Source: Auanema rhodensis | Lineage: Eukaryota; Nematoda; Chromadorea; Rhabditida; Rhabditidae | Reading direction: 5' to 3' | Assembly (NCBI GenBank): GCA_964057225.1 | Contig: OZ059895.1 | Span: 18,257,688 to 18,321,687, forward strand | DNA: 64,000 nucleotides | Shown: one piece after another, positions 8,028 to 19,456 of the stretch | Layout: the number at the start of each line of letters is the position of its first letter | Position numbering within the stretch: position 1 is the first letter of the stretch | The notes under the pieces: generated by a model | The model's input: only the letters and a program-made list of their open reading frames with translations | What the model was told of the DNA's origin: nothing | Databases searched by the model: none | Position numbers and translations under genes: made by a program

Positions 8028-8440
8028 TGTTCCATACGTGTCCTATAAGTAGAGCGATTGACAACGTCAATCGCTTATAAAACGGAACATTATAAAAACA
8101 AATAGCTGACGCTACATTTGAGAAACAGGAATTCCATGCAACAATGAACGAACACTTTTTCATATTAAGTTTAATTAAAGAAAGCCCAATTCAAGCGGAA
8201 CCAAGTTCCGCGAACCTGATATAACCACTTTTTATGCTCGTAAGGAATACTATATAAGGTTTCCTTACGAATCCTTTGGGCTGCGACTAGGAATCATTAT
8301 GTAACTTTTATTATTGTAATTTGTATACTTTATCATGAATAAACCTTTCTCTCTATACTCTTTATCATTTATATTTGGAAGAAAAGAAAGTAATTCCATG
8401 TGGTTACCCAGCCGGAACCCTGGGGAACCACCATGGAACG
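8028..8440 (+). repeat. Element A 3' LTR (subfamily 1)
   Basis: 413 bp, from TGTTCC to GGAACG. It holds a U3 hairpin (8054-8074), TATATAAGG (8251-8259), and AATAAA (8338-8343). It joins array sequence GAGGTGAAAC at 8441. It is nearly identical to the 3' LTR of element B. Confidence 0.88.
8054..8074 (+). other. Conserved LTR hairpin
   Basis: GCGATTGAC and GTCAATCGC form a 9-bp stem around AAC. The 5' LTR of element B (32881-32899) has the same stem with an A-T pair replaced by G-C, a compensatory change. Confidence 0.55.
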
Positions 8441-8565
8441 GAGGTGAAACAAAGTGCTGTCTACGTTGTTTCATATAAAAATCAATGGAATACTTTCTGT
8501 ATTATGACTCTTGAAGCATTTCTTAATGTCATTATCTTCTACATTTTCAAAACAAAAAGGATTTC

Positions 8566-8637
8566 TGGAGATATGGGGAATTGAACCCCAGCCCTCTCCC
8601 ATGCTAAGGGAGCGCTCTACCACTGAGCTATATCCCC
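8566..8637 (-). tRNA. tRNA-Ala(AGC)
   Basis: A-G; T5; first gene after element A. Confidence 0.96.
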
Positions 8638-8829
8638 ACACATGTACGTGTTTCAAGTTCTTTATTCAAACCTTCAGTACTTCGAGACTATAAATGAAAT
8701 ATTGGAGGTGAAACCAAGTGCTGTCTACGTTGTTTCATATAAAAATCAATGGAATACTTTCTGTATTATGACTCTTGAAGAATTTCGTAATGTCATTATC
8801 TTCTACATTTTCAAAACAAAAAGGATTTC

Positions 8830-8901
8830 TGGAGATATGGGGAATTGAACCCCAGCCCTCTCCCATGCTAAGGGAGCGCTCTACCACTGAGCTATATCCC
8901 A
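8830..8901 (-). tRNA. tRNA-Ala(AGC)
   Basis: A-G; T5; G1 changed to T, acceptor mismatch with C72. Confidence 0.88.
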
Positions 8902-9093
8902 ACACATGTACGTGTTTCAATTTCTTTATTCAAACCTTCAGTACTTCGAGACTATAAATGAAATATAGGAGGTGAAACCAAGTGCTGTCTACGTTGTTTC
9001 ATATAAAAGTCAATGGAATACTTTCTGTATTATGACTCTTGAAGCATTTCTTAATGTCATTATCTTCTACATTTTCAAAACAAAAAGGATTTC

Positions 9094-9165
9094 TGGAGAT
9101 ATGGGGAATTGAACCCCAGCCCTCTCCCATGCTAAGGGAGCGCTCTACCACTGAGCTATATCCCC
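9094..9165 (-). tRNA. tRNA-Ala(AGC)
   Basis: A-G; T5. Confidence 0.96.
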
Positions 9166-9357
9166 ACACATGTACGTGTTTCAATTTCTTTATTCAAACC
9201 TTCAGTACTTCGAGACTATAAATGAAATATTGGAGGTGAAACCAAGTGCTGTCTACGTTGTTTCATATAAAAATCAATGGAATACTTTCTGTATTATGAC
9301 TCTTGAAGCATTTCTTAATGTCATTATCTTCTACATTTTCAAAACAAAAAGGATTTC

Positions 9358-9429
9358 TGGAGATATGGGGAATTGAACCCCAGACCTCTCCCATGCGAAG
9401 GGAGCGCTCTACCACTGAGCTATATCCCC
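9358..9429 (-). tRNA. tRNA-Ala(CGC)
   Basis: C-T; T5. Confidence 0.96.
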
Positions 9430-9621
9430 ACACATGTACGTGTTTCAAGTTCTTTATTCAAACCTACAGTACCTCGAGACTATAAATGAAATATTGGAGG
9501 TGAAACCAAGTGCTGTCTACGTTGTTTCATATAAAAATCAATGGAATACTTTCTGTATTATGACTCTTGAAGCATTTCTTAATGTCATTATCTTCTACAT
9601 TTCCAAAACAAAAAGGATTTC

Positions 9622-9693
9622 TGGAGATATGGGGAATTGAACCCCAGACCTCTCCCATGCGAAGGGAGCGCTCTACCACTGAGCTATATCCCC
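9622..9693 (-). tRNA. tRNA-Ala(CGC)
   Basis: C-T; T5. Confidence 0.96.
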
Positions 9694-9884
9694 ACACATG
9701 TACGTGTTTCAAGTTCTTTATTCAAACCTACAGTACCTCGAGTTTATAAATGAAATATTGGAGGTGAAACCAAGTGCTGTCTACGTTGTTTCATATAAAA
9801 ATCAATGGAATACTTTCTGTATTATGACTCTTGAAGCATTTCTTAATGTCATTATCTTCTACATTTTCAAAACAAAAGGATTTC

Positions 9885-9956
9885 TGGAGATATGGGGAAT
9901 TGAACCCCAGCCCTCTCCCATGCTAAGGGAGCGCTCTACCACTGAGCTATATCCCC
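9885..9956 (-). tRNA. tRNA-Ala(AGC)
   Basis: A-G; T4. Confidence 0.95.
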
Positions 9957-10148
9957 ACACATGTACGTGTTTCAATTTCTTTATTCAAACCTACAGTACC
10001 TCGAGACTATAAATGAAATATTGGAGGTGAAACAAAGTGCTGTCTACGTTGTTTCAATTGAAAATCAATGGGATACTTTCTGTATTATGACTATTGAAGC
10101 ATTTCTTAATGTCATTATCTTCTACATTTTCAAAACAAAAAGGATTTC

Positions 10149-10220
10149 TGGAGATATGGGGAATTGAACCCCAGCCCTCTCCCATGCTAAGGGAGCGCTC
10201 TACCACTGAGCTATATCCCC
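10149..10220 (-). tRNA. tRNA-Ala(AGC)
   Basis: A-G; T5. Confidence 0.96.
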
Positions 10221-10412
10221 ACACATGTACGTGTTTCAAGTTCTTTATTCAAACCTTCAGTACTTCGAGACTATAAATGAAATATTGGAGGTGAAACAAA
10301 GTGCTGTCTACGTTGTTTCATATAAAAATCAATGGAATACTTTCTGTATTATGACTCTTGAAGCATTTCTTAATGTCATTATCTTCTACATTTTCAAAAC
10401 AAAAAGGATTTC

Positions 10413-10484
10413 TGGAGATATGGGGAATTGAACCCCAGCCCTCTCCCATGCTAAGGGAGCGCTCTACCACTGAGCTATATCCCC
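10413..10484 (-). tRNA. tRNA-Ala(AGC)
   Basis: A-G; T5. Confidence 0.96.
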
Positions 10485-10676
10485 ACACATGTACGTGTTT
10501 CAAGTTCTTTATTCAAACCTACAGTACCTCGAGACTATAAATGAAATATTGGAGGTGAAACAAAGTGCTGTCTACGTTGTTTCAATTGAAAATCAATGGG
10601 ATACTTTCTGTATTATGACTATTGAAGCATTTCTTAATGTCATTATCTTCTACATTTTCAAAACAAAAAGGATTTC

Positions 10677-10748
10677 TGGAGATATGGGGAATTGAACCCC
10701 AGCCCTCTCCCATGCTAAGGGAGCGCTCTACCACTGAGCTATATCCCC
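10677..10748 (-). tRNA. tRNA-Ala(AGC)
   Basis: A-G; T5. Confidence 0.96.
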
Positions 10749-10940
10749 ACACATGTACGTGTTTCAAGTTCTTTATTCAAACCTTCAGTACTTCGAGACT
10801 ATAAATGAAATATTGGAGGTGAAACCAAGTGCTGTCTACGTTGTTTCATATAAAAATCAATGGAATACTTTCTGTATTATGACTCTTGAAGCATTTCTTA
10901 ATGTCATTATCTTCTACATTTTCAAAACAAAAAGGATTTC

Positions 10941-11012
10941 TGGAGATATGGGGAATTGAACCCCAGCCCTCTCCCATGCGAAGGGAGCGCTCTACCACTG
11001 AGCTATATCCCC
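10941..11012 (-). tRNA. tRNA-Ala(CGC)
   Basis: C-G; T5. Confidence 0.96.
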
Positions 11013-11204
11013 ACACATGTACGTGTTTCAAGTTCTTTATTCAAACCTACAGTACCTCGAGACTATAAATGAAATATTGGAGGTGAAACCAAGTGCTGTC
11101 TACGTTGTTTCATATAAGAATCAATGGAATACTTTCTGTATTATGACTCTAGAAGCATTTCTTAATGTCATTATCTTCTACATTTTCAAAACAAAAAGGA
11201 TTTC

Positions 11205-11276
11205 TGGAGATATGGGGAATTGAACCCCAGACCTCTCCCATGCGAAGGGAGCGCTCTACCACTGAGCTATATCCCC
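11205..11276 (-). tRNA. tRNA-Ala(CGC)
   Basis: C-T; T5. Confidence 0.96.
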
Positions 11277-11468
11277 ACACATGTACGTGTTTCAAGTTCT
11301 TTATTCAAACCTACAGTACCTCGAGACTATAAATGAAATATTGGAGGTGAAACCAAGTGCTGTCTACGTTGTTTCATATAAAAATCAATGGAATACTTTC
11401 TGTATTATGACTCTTGAAGCATTTCTTAATGTCATTATCTTCTACATTTCCAAAACAAAAAGGATTTC

Positions 11469-11540
11469 TGGAGATATGGGGAATTGAACCCCAGACCTCT
11501 CCCATGCGAAGGGAGCGCTCTACCACTGAGCTATATCCCC
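11469..11540 (-). tRNA. tRNA-Ala(CGC)
   Basis: C-T; T5. Confidence 0.96.
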
Positions 11541-11731
11541 ACACATGTACGTGTTTCAAGTTCTTTATTCAAACCTACAGTACCTCGAGTTTATAAATGA
11601 AATATTGGAGGTGAAACCAAGTGCTGTCTACGTTGTTTCATATAAAAATCAATGGAATACTTTCTGTATTATGACTCTTGAAGCATTTCTTAATGTCATT
11701 ATCTTCTACATTTTCAAAACAAAAGGATTTC

Positions 11732-11803
11732 TGGAGATATGGGGAATTGAACCCCAGCCCTCTCCCATGCTAAGGGAGCGCTCTACCACTGAGCTATATC
11801 CCC
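11732..11803 (-). tRNA. tRNA-Ala(AGC)
   Basis: A-G; T4. Confidence 0.95.
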
Positions 11804-11995
11804 ACACATGTACGTGTTTCAAGTTCTTTATTCAAACCTTCAGTACTTCGAGACTATAAATGAAATATTGGAGGTGAAACAAAGTGCTGTCTACGTTGTT
11901 TCATATAAAAATCAATGGAATACTTTCTGTATTATGACTCTTGAAGCATTTCTTAATGTCATTATCTTCTACATTTTCAAAACAAAAAGGATTTC

Positions 11996-12067
11996 TGGAG
12001 ATATGGGGAATTGAACCCCAGCCCTCTCCCATGCTAAGGGAGCGCTCTACCACTGAGCTATATCCCC
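11996..12067 (-). tRNA. tRNA-Ala(AGC)
   Basis: A-G; T5. Confidence 0.96.
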
Positions 12068-12259
12068 ACACATGTACGTGTTTCAAGTTCTTTATTCAAA
12101 CCTACAGTACCTCGAGACTATAAATGAAATATTGGAGGTGAAACAAAGTGCTGTCTACGTTGTTTCATATAAAAATCAATGGAATACTTTCTGTATTATG
12201 ACTCTTGAAGCATTTCTTAATGTCATTATCTTCTACATTTTCAAAACAAAAAGGATTTC

Positions 12260-12331
12260 TGGAGATATGGGGAATTGAACCCCAGCCCTCTCCCATGCTA
12301 AGGGAGCGCTCTACCACTGAGCTATATCCCC
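12260..12331 (-). tRNA. tRNA-Ala(AGC)
   Basis: A-G; T5. Confidence 0.96.
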
Positions 12332-12523
12332 ACACATGTACGTGTTTCAAGTTCTTTATTCAAACCTACAGTACCTCGAGACTATAAATGAAATATTGGA
12401 GGTGAAACAAAGTGCTGTCTACGTTGTTTCATATAAAAATCAATGGAATACTTTCTGTATTATGACTCTTGAAGCATTTCTTAATGTCATTATCTTCTAC
12501 ATTTTCAAAACAAAAAGGATTTC

Positions 12524-12595
12524 TGGAGATATGGGGAATTGAACCCCAGCCCTCTCCCATGCTAAGGGAGCGCTCTACCACTGAGCTATATCCCC
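12524..12595 (-). tRNA. tRNA-Ala(AGC)
   Basis: A-G; T5. Confidence 0.96.
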
Positions 12596-12787
12596 ACACA
12601 TGTACGTGTTTCAAGTTCTTTATTCAAACCTACAGTACCTCGAGACTATAAATGAAATATTGGAGGTGAAACAAAGTGCTGTCTACGTTGTTTCAATTGA
12701 AAATCAATGGGATACTTTCTGTATTATGCCTATTGAAGCATTTCTTAATGTCATTATCTCCTACATTTTCAAAACAAAAAGGATTTC

Positions 12788-12859
12788 TGGAGATATGGGG
12801 AATTGAACCCCAGCCCTCTCCCATGCTAAGGGAGCGCTCTACCACTGAGCTATATCCCC
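12788..12859 (-). tRNA. tRNA-Ala(AGC)
   Basis: A-G; T5. Confidence 0.96.
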
Positions 12860-13051
12860 ACACATGTACGTGTTTCAAGTTCTTTATTCAAACCTTCAGT
12901 ACTTCGAGACTATAAATGAAATATTGGAGGTGAAACCAAGTGCTGTCTACGTTGTTTTAAATAGAAATTAATAGAATACTTTCTGTATTATGACGCTTGA
13001 AGCATTTCCCAATGTCATTATCTTCTACATTTTCAAAACAAAAAGGATTTC

Positions 13052-13123
13052 TGGAGATATGGGGAATTGAACCCCAGCCCTCTCCCATGCTAAGGGAGCG
13101 CTCTACCACTGAGCTATATCCCC
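13052..13123 (-). tRNA. tRNA-Ala(AGC)
   Basis: A-G; T5; its spacer is of the block 1 type. Confidence 0.96.
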
Positions 13124-13315
13124 ACACATGTACGTGTTTCAAGTTCTTTATTCAAACCTACAGTACCTCGAGACTATAAATGAAATATTGGAGGTGAAAC
13201 AAAGTGCTGTCTACGTTGTTTCAATTGAAAATCAATGGAATACTTTCTGTATTATGACTCTTGAAGCATTTCTTAATGTCATTATCTTCTACATTTTCAA
13301 AACAAAAAGGATTTC

Positions 13316-13387
13316 TGGAGATATGGGGAATTGAACCCCAGACCTCTCCCATGCTAAGGGAGCGCTCTACCACTGAGCTATATCCCC
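13316..13387 (-). tRNA. tRNA-Ala(AGC)
   Basis: A-T, the rare recombinant class; T5. Confidence 0.96.
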
Positions 13388-13579
13388 ACACATGTACGTG
13401 TTTCAATTTCTTTATTCAAACCTTCAGTACTTCGAGACTATAAATGAAATATAGGAGGTGAAACCAAGTGCTGTCTACGTTGTTTCATATAAAAGTCAAT
13501 GGAATACTTTCTGTATTATGACTCTTGAAGCATTTCTTAATGTCATTATCTTCTACATTTTCAAAACAAAAAGGATTTC

Positions 13580-13651
13580 TGGAGATATGGGGAATTGAAC
13601 CCCAGCCCTCTCCCATGCTAAGGGAGCGCTCTACCACTGAGCTATATCCCC
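13580..13651 (-). tRNA. tRNA-Ala(AGC)
   Basis: A-G; T5. Confidence 0.96.
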
Positions 13652-13843
13652 ACACATGTACGTGTTTCAATTTCTTTATTCAAACCTTCAGTACTTCGAG
13701 ACTATAAATGAAATATTGGAGGTGAAACCAAGTGCTGTCTACGTTGTTTCATATAAAAATCAATGGAATACTTTCTGTATTATGACTCTTGAAGCATTTC
13801 TTAATGTCATTATCTTCTACATTTTCAAAACAAAAAGGATTTC

Positions 13844-13915
13844 TGGAGATATGGGGAATTGAACCCCAGCCCTCTCCCATGCTAAGGGAGCGCTCTACCA
13901 CTGAGCTATATCCCC
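13844..13915 (-). tRNA. tRNA-Ala(AGC)
   Basis: A-G; T5. Confidence 0.96.
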
Positions 13916-14107
13916 ACACATGTACGTGTTTCAATTTCTTTATTCAAACCTTCAGTACTTCGAGACTATAAATGAAATATAGGAAGTGAAACCAAGTGCT
14001 GTCTACGTTGTTTCATATAAAAGTCAATGGAATACTTTTTGTATTATGACTCTTGAAGCATTTCTTAATGTCATTATCTTCTACATTTTCAAAACAAAAA
14101 GGATTTC

Positions 14108-14179
14108 TGGAGATATGGGGAATTGAACCCCAGCCCTCTCCCATGCTAAGGGAGCGCTCTACCACTGAGCTATATCCCC
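14108..14179 (-). tRNA. tRNA-Ala(AGC)
   Basis: A-G; T5. Confidence 0.96.
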
Positions 14180-14371
14180 ACACATGTACGTGTTTCAAGT
14201 TCTTTATTCAAACCTACAGTACCTCGAGACTATAAATGAAATATTGGAGGTGAAACCAAGTGCTGTCTACGTTGTTTCATATAAAAATCAATGGAATACT
14301 TTCTGTATTATGACTCTTGAAGCATTTCTTAATGTCATTATCTTCTACATTTTCAAAACAAAAAGGATTTC

Positions 14372-14443
14372 TGGAGATATGGGGAATTGAACCCCAGACC
14401 TCTCCCATGCGAAGGGAGCGCTCTACCACTGAGCTATATCCCC
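14372..14443 (-). tRNA. tRNA-Ala(CGC)
   Basis: C-T; T5. Confidence 0.96.
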
Positions 14444-14635
14444 ACACATGTACGTGTTTCAAGTTCTTTATTCAAACCTACAGTACCTCGAGACTATAAA
14501 TGAAATATTGGAGGTGAAACCAAGTGCTGTCTACGTTGTTTCATATAAAAATCAATGGAATACTTTCTGTATTATGACTCTTGAAGCATTTCTTAATGTC
14601 ATTATCTTCTACATTTTCAAAGCAAAAAGGATTTC

Positions 14636-14707
14636 TGGAGATATGGGGAATTGAACCCCAGACCTCTCCCATGCGAAGGGAGCGCTCTACCACTGAGCCA
14701 TATCCCC
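14636..14707 (-). tRNA. tRNA-Ala(CGC)
   Basis: C-T; T5; A9 changed to G, also in the A box. Confidence 0.92.
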
Positions 14708-14899
14708 ACACATGTACGTGTTTCAATTTCTTTATTCAAACCTACAGTACCTCGAGACTATAAATGAAATATTGGAGGTGAAACAAAGTGCTGTCTACGT
14801 TGTTTCATATAAAAATCAATGGAATACTTTCTGTATTATGACTCTTGAAGCATTTCTTAATGTCATTATCTTCTACATTTTCAAAACAAAAAGGATTTC

Positions 14900-14971
14900 T
14901 GGAGATATGGGGAATTGAACCCCAGCCCTCTCCCATGCTAAGGGACCGCTCTACCACTGAGCTATATCCCC
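14900..14971 (-). tRNA. tRNA-Ala(AGC)
   Basis: A-G; T5; first anticodon-stem base C changed to G, closing pair lost. Confidence 0.9.
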
Positions 14972-15163
14972 ACACATGTACGTGTTTCAAGTTCTTTATT
15001 CAAACCTACAGTACCTCGAGACTATAAATGAAATATTGGAGGTGAAACAAAGTGCTGTCTACGTTGTTTCAATTGAAAATCAATGGGATACTTTCTGTAT
15101 TATGACTATTGAAGCATTTCTTAATGTCATTATCTTCTACATTTTCAAAACAAAAAGGATTTC

Positions 15164-15235
15164 TGGAGATATGGGGAATTGAACCCCAGCCCTCTCCCAT
15201 GCTAAGGGAGCGCTCTACCACTGAGCTATATCCCC
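15164..15235 (-). tRNA. tRNA-Ala(AGC)
   Basis: A-G; T5. Confidence 0.96.
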
Positions 15236-15427
15236 ACACATGTACGTGTTTCAAGTTCTTTATTCAAACCTTCAGTACTTCGAGACTATAAATGAAATAT
15301 TGGAGGTGAAACCAAGTGCTGTCTACGTTGTTTCATATAAAAATCAATGGAATACTTTCTGTATTATGACTCTTGAAGCATTTCTTAATGTCATTATCTT
15401 CTACATTTTCAAAACAAAAAGGATTTC

Positions 15428-15499
15428 TGGAGATATGGGGAATTGAACCCCAGACCTCTCCCATGCTAAGGGAGCGCTCTACCACTGAGCTATATCCCC
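15428..15499 (-). tRNA. tRNA-Ala(AGC)
   Basis: A-T; T5. Confidence 0.96.
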
Positions 15500-15691
15500 A
15501 CACATGTACGTGTTTCAATTTCTTTATTCAAACCTTCAGTACTTCGAGACTATAAATGAAATATAGGAGGTGAAACCAAGTGCTGTCTACGTTGTTTCAT
15601 ATAAAAATCAATGGAATACTTTCTGTATTATGACTCTTGAAGCATTTCTTAATGTCATTATCTTCTACATTTTCAAAACAAAAAGGATTTC

Positions 15692-15763
15692 TGGAGATAT
15701 GGGGAATTGAACCCCAGCCCTCTCCCATGCTAAGGGAGCGCTCTACCACTGAGCTATATCCCC
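15692..15763 (-). tRNA. tRNA-Ala(AGC)
   Basis: A-G; T5. Confidence 0.96.
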
Positions 15764-15955
15764 ACACATGTACGTGTTTCAATTTCTTTATTCAAACCTT
15801 CAGTACTTCGAGACTATAAATGAAATATTGGAGGTGAAACCAAGTGCTGTCTACGTTGTTTCATATAAAAATCAATGGAATACTTTCTGTATTATGACTC
15901 TTGAAGCATTTCTTAATGTCATTATCTTCTACATTTTCAAAACAAAAAGGATTTC

Positions 15956-16027
15956 TGGAGATATGGGGAATTGAACCCCAGACCTCTCCCATGCGAAGGG
16001 AGCGCTCTACCACTGAGCTATATCCCC
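15956..16027 (-). tRNA. tRNA-Ala(CGC)
   Basis: C-T; T5. Confidence 0.96.
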
Positions 16028-16219
16028 ACACATGTACGTGTTTCAAGTTCTTTATTCAAACCTACAGTACCTCGAGACTATAAATGAAATATTGGAGGTG
16101 AAACCAAGTGCTGTCTACGTTGTTTCATATAAGAATCAATGGAATACTTTCTGTATTATGACTCTAGAAGCATTTCTTAATGTCATTATCTTCTACATTT
16201 CCAAAACAAAAAGGATTTC

Positions 16220-16291
16220 TGGAGATATGGGGAATTGAACCCCAGACCTCTCCCATGCGAAGGGAGCGCTCTACCACTGAGCTATATCCCC
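16220..16291 (-). tRNA. tRNA-Ala(CGC)
   Basis: C-T; T5. Confidence 0.96.
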
Positions 16292-16482
16292 ACACATGTA
16301 CGTGTTTCAAGTTCTTTATTCAAACCTACAGTACCTCGAGACTATAAATGAAATATTGGAGGTGAAACCAAGTGCTGTCTACGTTGTTTCATATAAAAAT
16401 CAATGGAATACTTTCTGTATTATGACTCTTGAAGCATTTCTTAATGTCATTATCTTCTACATTTTCAAAACAAAAGGATTTC

Positions 16483-16554
16483 TGGAGATATGGGGAATTG
16501 AACCCCAGCCCTCTCCCATGCTAAGGGAGCGCTCTACCACTGAGCTATATCCCC
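16483..16554 (-). tRNA. tRNA-Ala(AGC)
   Basis: A-G; T4. Confidence 0.95.
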
Positions 16555-16746
16555 ACACATGTACGTGTTTCAAGTTCTTTATTCAAACCTTCAGTACTTC
16601 GAGACTATAAATGAAATATTGGAGGTGAAACCAAGTGCTGTCTACGTTGTTTCATATAAAAATCAATGAAATACTTTCTGTATTATGACTCTTGAAGGAT
16701 TTCTTAATGTCATTATCTTCTACATTTTTAAAACAAAAAGGATTTC

Positions 16747-16818
16747 TGGAGATATGGGGAATTGAACCCCAGCCCTCTCCCATGCTAAGGGAGCGCTCTA
16801 CCACTGAGCTATATCCCC
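16747..16818 (-). tRNA. tRNA-Ala(AGC)
   Basis: A-G; T5. Confidence 0.96.
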
Positions 16819-17010
16819 ACACATGTACGTGTTTCAATTTCTTTATTCAAACCTTCAGTACTTCGAGACTATAAATGAAATATAGGAGGTGAAACAAAGT
16901 GCTGTCTACGTTGTTTCATATAAAACTCAATGGAATACTTTCTGTATTATGACTATTGAAGCATTTCTTAATGTCATTATCTTCTACTATTTCAAAACAA
17001 AAAGGATTTC

Positions 17011-17082
17011 TGGAGATATGGGGAATTGAACCCCAGCCCTCTCCCATGCTAAGGGAGCGCTCTACCACTGAGCTATATCCCC
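17011..17082 (-). tRNA. tRNA-Ala(AGC)
   Basis: A-G; T5. Confidence 0.96.
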
Positions 17083-17274
17083 ACACATGTACGTGTTTCA
17101 ATTTCTTTATTCAAACCTACAGTACCTCGAGACTATAAATGAAATATTGGAGGTGAAACAAAGTGCTGTCTACGTTGTTTCATATGAAAATCAATGGAAT
17201 ACTTTCTGTATTATGACTATTGAAGCATTTCTTAATGTCATTATCTTCTACTATTTCAAAACAAAAAGGATTTC

Positions 17275-17346
17275 TGGAGATATGGGGAATTGAACCCCAG
17301 CCCTCTCCCATGCTAAGGGAGCGCTCTACCACTGAGCTATATCCCC
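17275..17346 (-). tRNA. tRNA-Ala(AGC)
   Basis: A-G; T5. Confidence 0.96.
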
Positions 17347-17538
17347 ACACATGTACGTGTTTCAATTTCTTTATTCAAACCTTCAGTACCTCGAGACTAT
17401 AAATGAAATATTGGAGGTGAAACAAAGTGCTGTCTACGTTGTTTCATATAAAACTCAATGGAATACTTTCTGTATTATGACTATTGAAGCATTTCTTAAT
17501 GTCATTATCTTCTACTATTTCAAAACAAAAAGGATTTC

Positions 17539-17610
17539 TGGAGATATGGGGAATTGAACCCCAGCCCTCTCCCATGCTAAGGGAGCGCTCTACCACTGAG
17601 CTATATCCCC
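17539..17610 (-). tRNA. tRNA-Ala(AGC)
   Basis: A-G; T5. Confidence 0.96.
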
Positions 17611-17802
17611 ACACATGTACGTGTTTCAATTTCTTTATTCAAACCTACAGTACCTCGAGACTATAAATGAAATATTGGAGGTGAAACAAAGTGCTGTCTA
17701 CGTTGTTTCATATGAAAATCAATGGAATACTTTCTGTATTATGACTCTTGAAGCATTTCTTAATGTCATTATCTTCTACATTTTTAAAACAAAAAGGATT
17801 TC

Positions 17803-17873
17803 TGGAGATATGGGGAATTGAACCCCAGACCTCTCCATGCGAAGGGAGCGCTCTACCACTGAGCTATATCCCC
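17803..17873 (-). tRNA. tRNA-Ala(CGC), probable pseudogene
   Basis: C-T; T5; 71 nt. One G is missing from the 3' strand of the anticodon stem (GGAG for GGGAG), so the stem cannot close normally. The partner copy at 19385 is intact. Confidence 0.7.
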
Positions 17874-18065
17874 ACACATGTACGTGTTTCAATTTCTTTA
17901 TTCAAACCTACAGTACCTCGAGACTACAAATGAAATATTGGAGGTGAAACAAAGTGCTGTCTACGTTGTTTCATATAAAAATCAATGGAATACTTTCTGT
18001 ATTATGACTCTTGAAGCATTTCTTAATGTCATTATCTTCTACATTTTCAAAACAAAAAAGATTTC

Positions 18066-18137
18066 TGGAGATATGGGGAATTGAACCCCAGACCTCTCCC
18101 ATGCGAAGGGAGCGCTCTACCACTGAGCTATATCCCC
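18066..18137 (-). tRNA. tRNA-Ala(CGC)
   Basis: C-T; T6. Confidence 0.96.
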
Positions 18138-18329
18138 ACACATGTACGTGTTTCAATTTCTTTATTCAAACCTTCAGTACTTCGAGACTATAAATGAAAT
18201 ATTGGAGGTGAAACCAAGTGCTGTCTACGTTGTTTCATATAAAAATCAATGGAATACTTTCTGTATTATGACTCTTGAAGCATTTCTTAATGTCATTATC
18301 TTCTACATTTTCAAAACAAAAAGGATTTC

Positions 18330-18401
18330 TGGAGATATGGGGAATTGAACCCCAGACCTCTCCCATGCGAAGGGAGCGCTCTACCACTGAGCTATATCCC
18401 C
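18330..18401 (-). tRNA. tRNA-Ala(CGC)
   Basis: C-T; T5. Confidence 0.96.
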
Positions 18402-18593
18402 ACACATGTACTTGTTTCAAGTTCTTTAATCAAACCTACAGTACCTCGAGACTATAAATGAAATATTGGAGGTGAAACCAAGTGCTGTCTACGTTGTTTC
18501 ATATAAAAATCAATGGAATACTTTCTGTATTATGACTCTTGAAGCATTTCTTAATGTCATTATCTTCTACATTTTCAAAACAAAAAGGATTTC

Positions 18594-18665
18594 TGGAGAT
18601 ATGGGGAATTGAACCCCAGCCCTCTCCCATGCTAAGGGAGCGCTCTACCACTGAGCTATATCCCC
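18594..18665 (-). tRNA. tRNA-Ala(AGC)
   Basis: A-G; T5. Confidence 0.96.
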
Positions 18666-18856
18666 ACACATGTACGTGTTTCAATTTCTTTATTCAAACC
18701 TACAGTACCTCGAGACTATAAATGAAATATTGGAGGTGAAACAAAGTGCTCTCTACGTTGTTTCATATAAAAATCAATGGAATACTTTCTGTATTATGAC
18801 TCTTGAAGCATTTCTTAATGTCATTATCTTCTACATTTTCAAAACAAAAGGATTTC

Positions 18857-18928
18857 TGGAGATATGGGGAATTGAACCCCAGCCCTCTCCCATGCTAAGG
18901 GAGCGCTCTACCACTGAGCTATATCCCC
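18857..18928 (-). tRNA. tRNA-Ala(AGC)
   Basis: A-G; T4. Confidence 0.95.
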
Positions 18929-19120
18929 ACACATGTACGTGTTTCAAGTTCTTTATTCAAACCTTCAGTACTTCGAGACTATAAATGAAATATTGGAGGT
19001 GAAACCAAGTGCTGTCTACGTTGTTTCATATAAAAATCAATGGAATACTTTCTGTATTATGACTCTTGAAGGATTTCTTAATGTCATTATCTTCTACATT
19101 TTCAAAACAAAAAGGATTTC

Positions 19121-19192
19121 TGGAGATATGGGGAATTGAACCCCAGCCCTCTCCCATGCTAAGGGAGCGCTCTACCACTGAGCTATATCCCC
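19121..19192 (-). tRNA. tRNA-Ala(AGC)
   Basis: A-G; T5. Confidence 0.96.
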
Positions 19193-19384
19193 ACACATGT
19201 ACGTGTTTCAATTTCTTTATTCAAACCTACAGTACCTCGAGACTATAAATGAAATATTGGAGTTGAAACAAAGTGCTGTCTACGTTGTTTCATATGAAAA
19301 TCAATGGAATACTTTCTGTATTATGACTCTTGAAGCATTTCTTAATGTCATTATCTTCTACATTTTTAAAACAAAAAGGATTTC

Positions 19385-19456
19385 TGGAGATATGGGGAAT
19401 TGAACCCCAGACCTCTCCCATGCGAAGGGAGCGCTCTACCACTGAGCTATATCCCC
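19385..19456 (-). tRNA. tRNA-Ala(CGC)
   Basis: C-T; T5. Confidence 0.96.

Larger units (their letters stand above)
4404..8440 (+). mobile_element. Element A: defective LTR retroelement (non-autonomous)
   Basis: About 4.0 kb, read on the plus strand: truncated 5' LTR (4404-4628), tRNA-Gln primer-binding site (4629-4647), a long AT-rich leader with a (TA)n microsatellite, a broken gag remnant (6118-6856), an intact 200-codon ORF (7222-7824) and a 413-bp 3' LTR (8028-8440). No protease, reverse transcriptase, RNase H or integrase frame is present. The shared stretch of the two LTRs differs at three positions that I can see, so the insertion is moderately young. The first ~188 bp of the 5' LTR are lost and array sequence joins directly at 4403/4404. 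No polypurine tract precedes the 3' LTR. It is related to element B by LTR, leader and gag. The family is Gypsy/errantivirus-like by inference only. Confidence 0.85.

Noticed and set aside
7951-8163. 70-codon minus-strand ORF at the element A 3' LTR; also 29574-29762 in the B LTR
   Set aside because: Inside LTR sequence, altered between copies, no recognisable product.
8428-8450. Element A right end as a recombination at the shared TGGAGGT between primer site and array
   Set aside because: The junction reads GGAACG then GAGGTGAAAC and lacks the TG that such a crossover would keep; a simple LTR end fits better.
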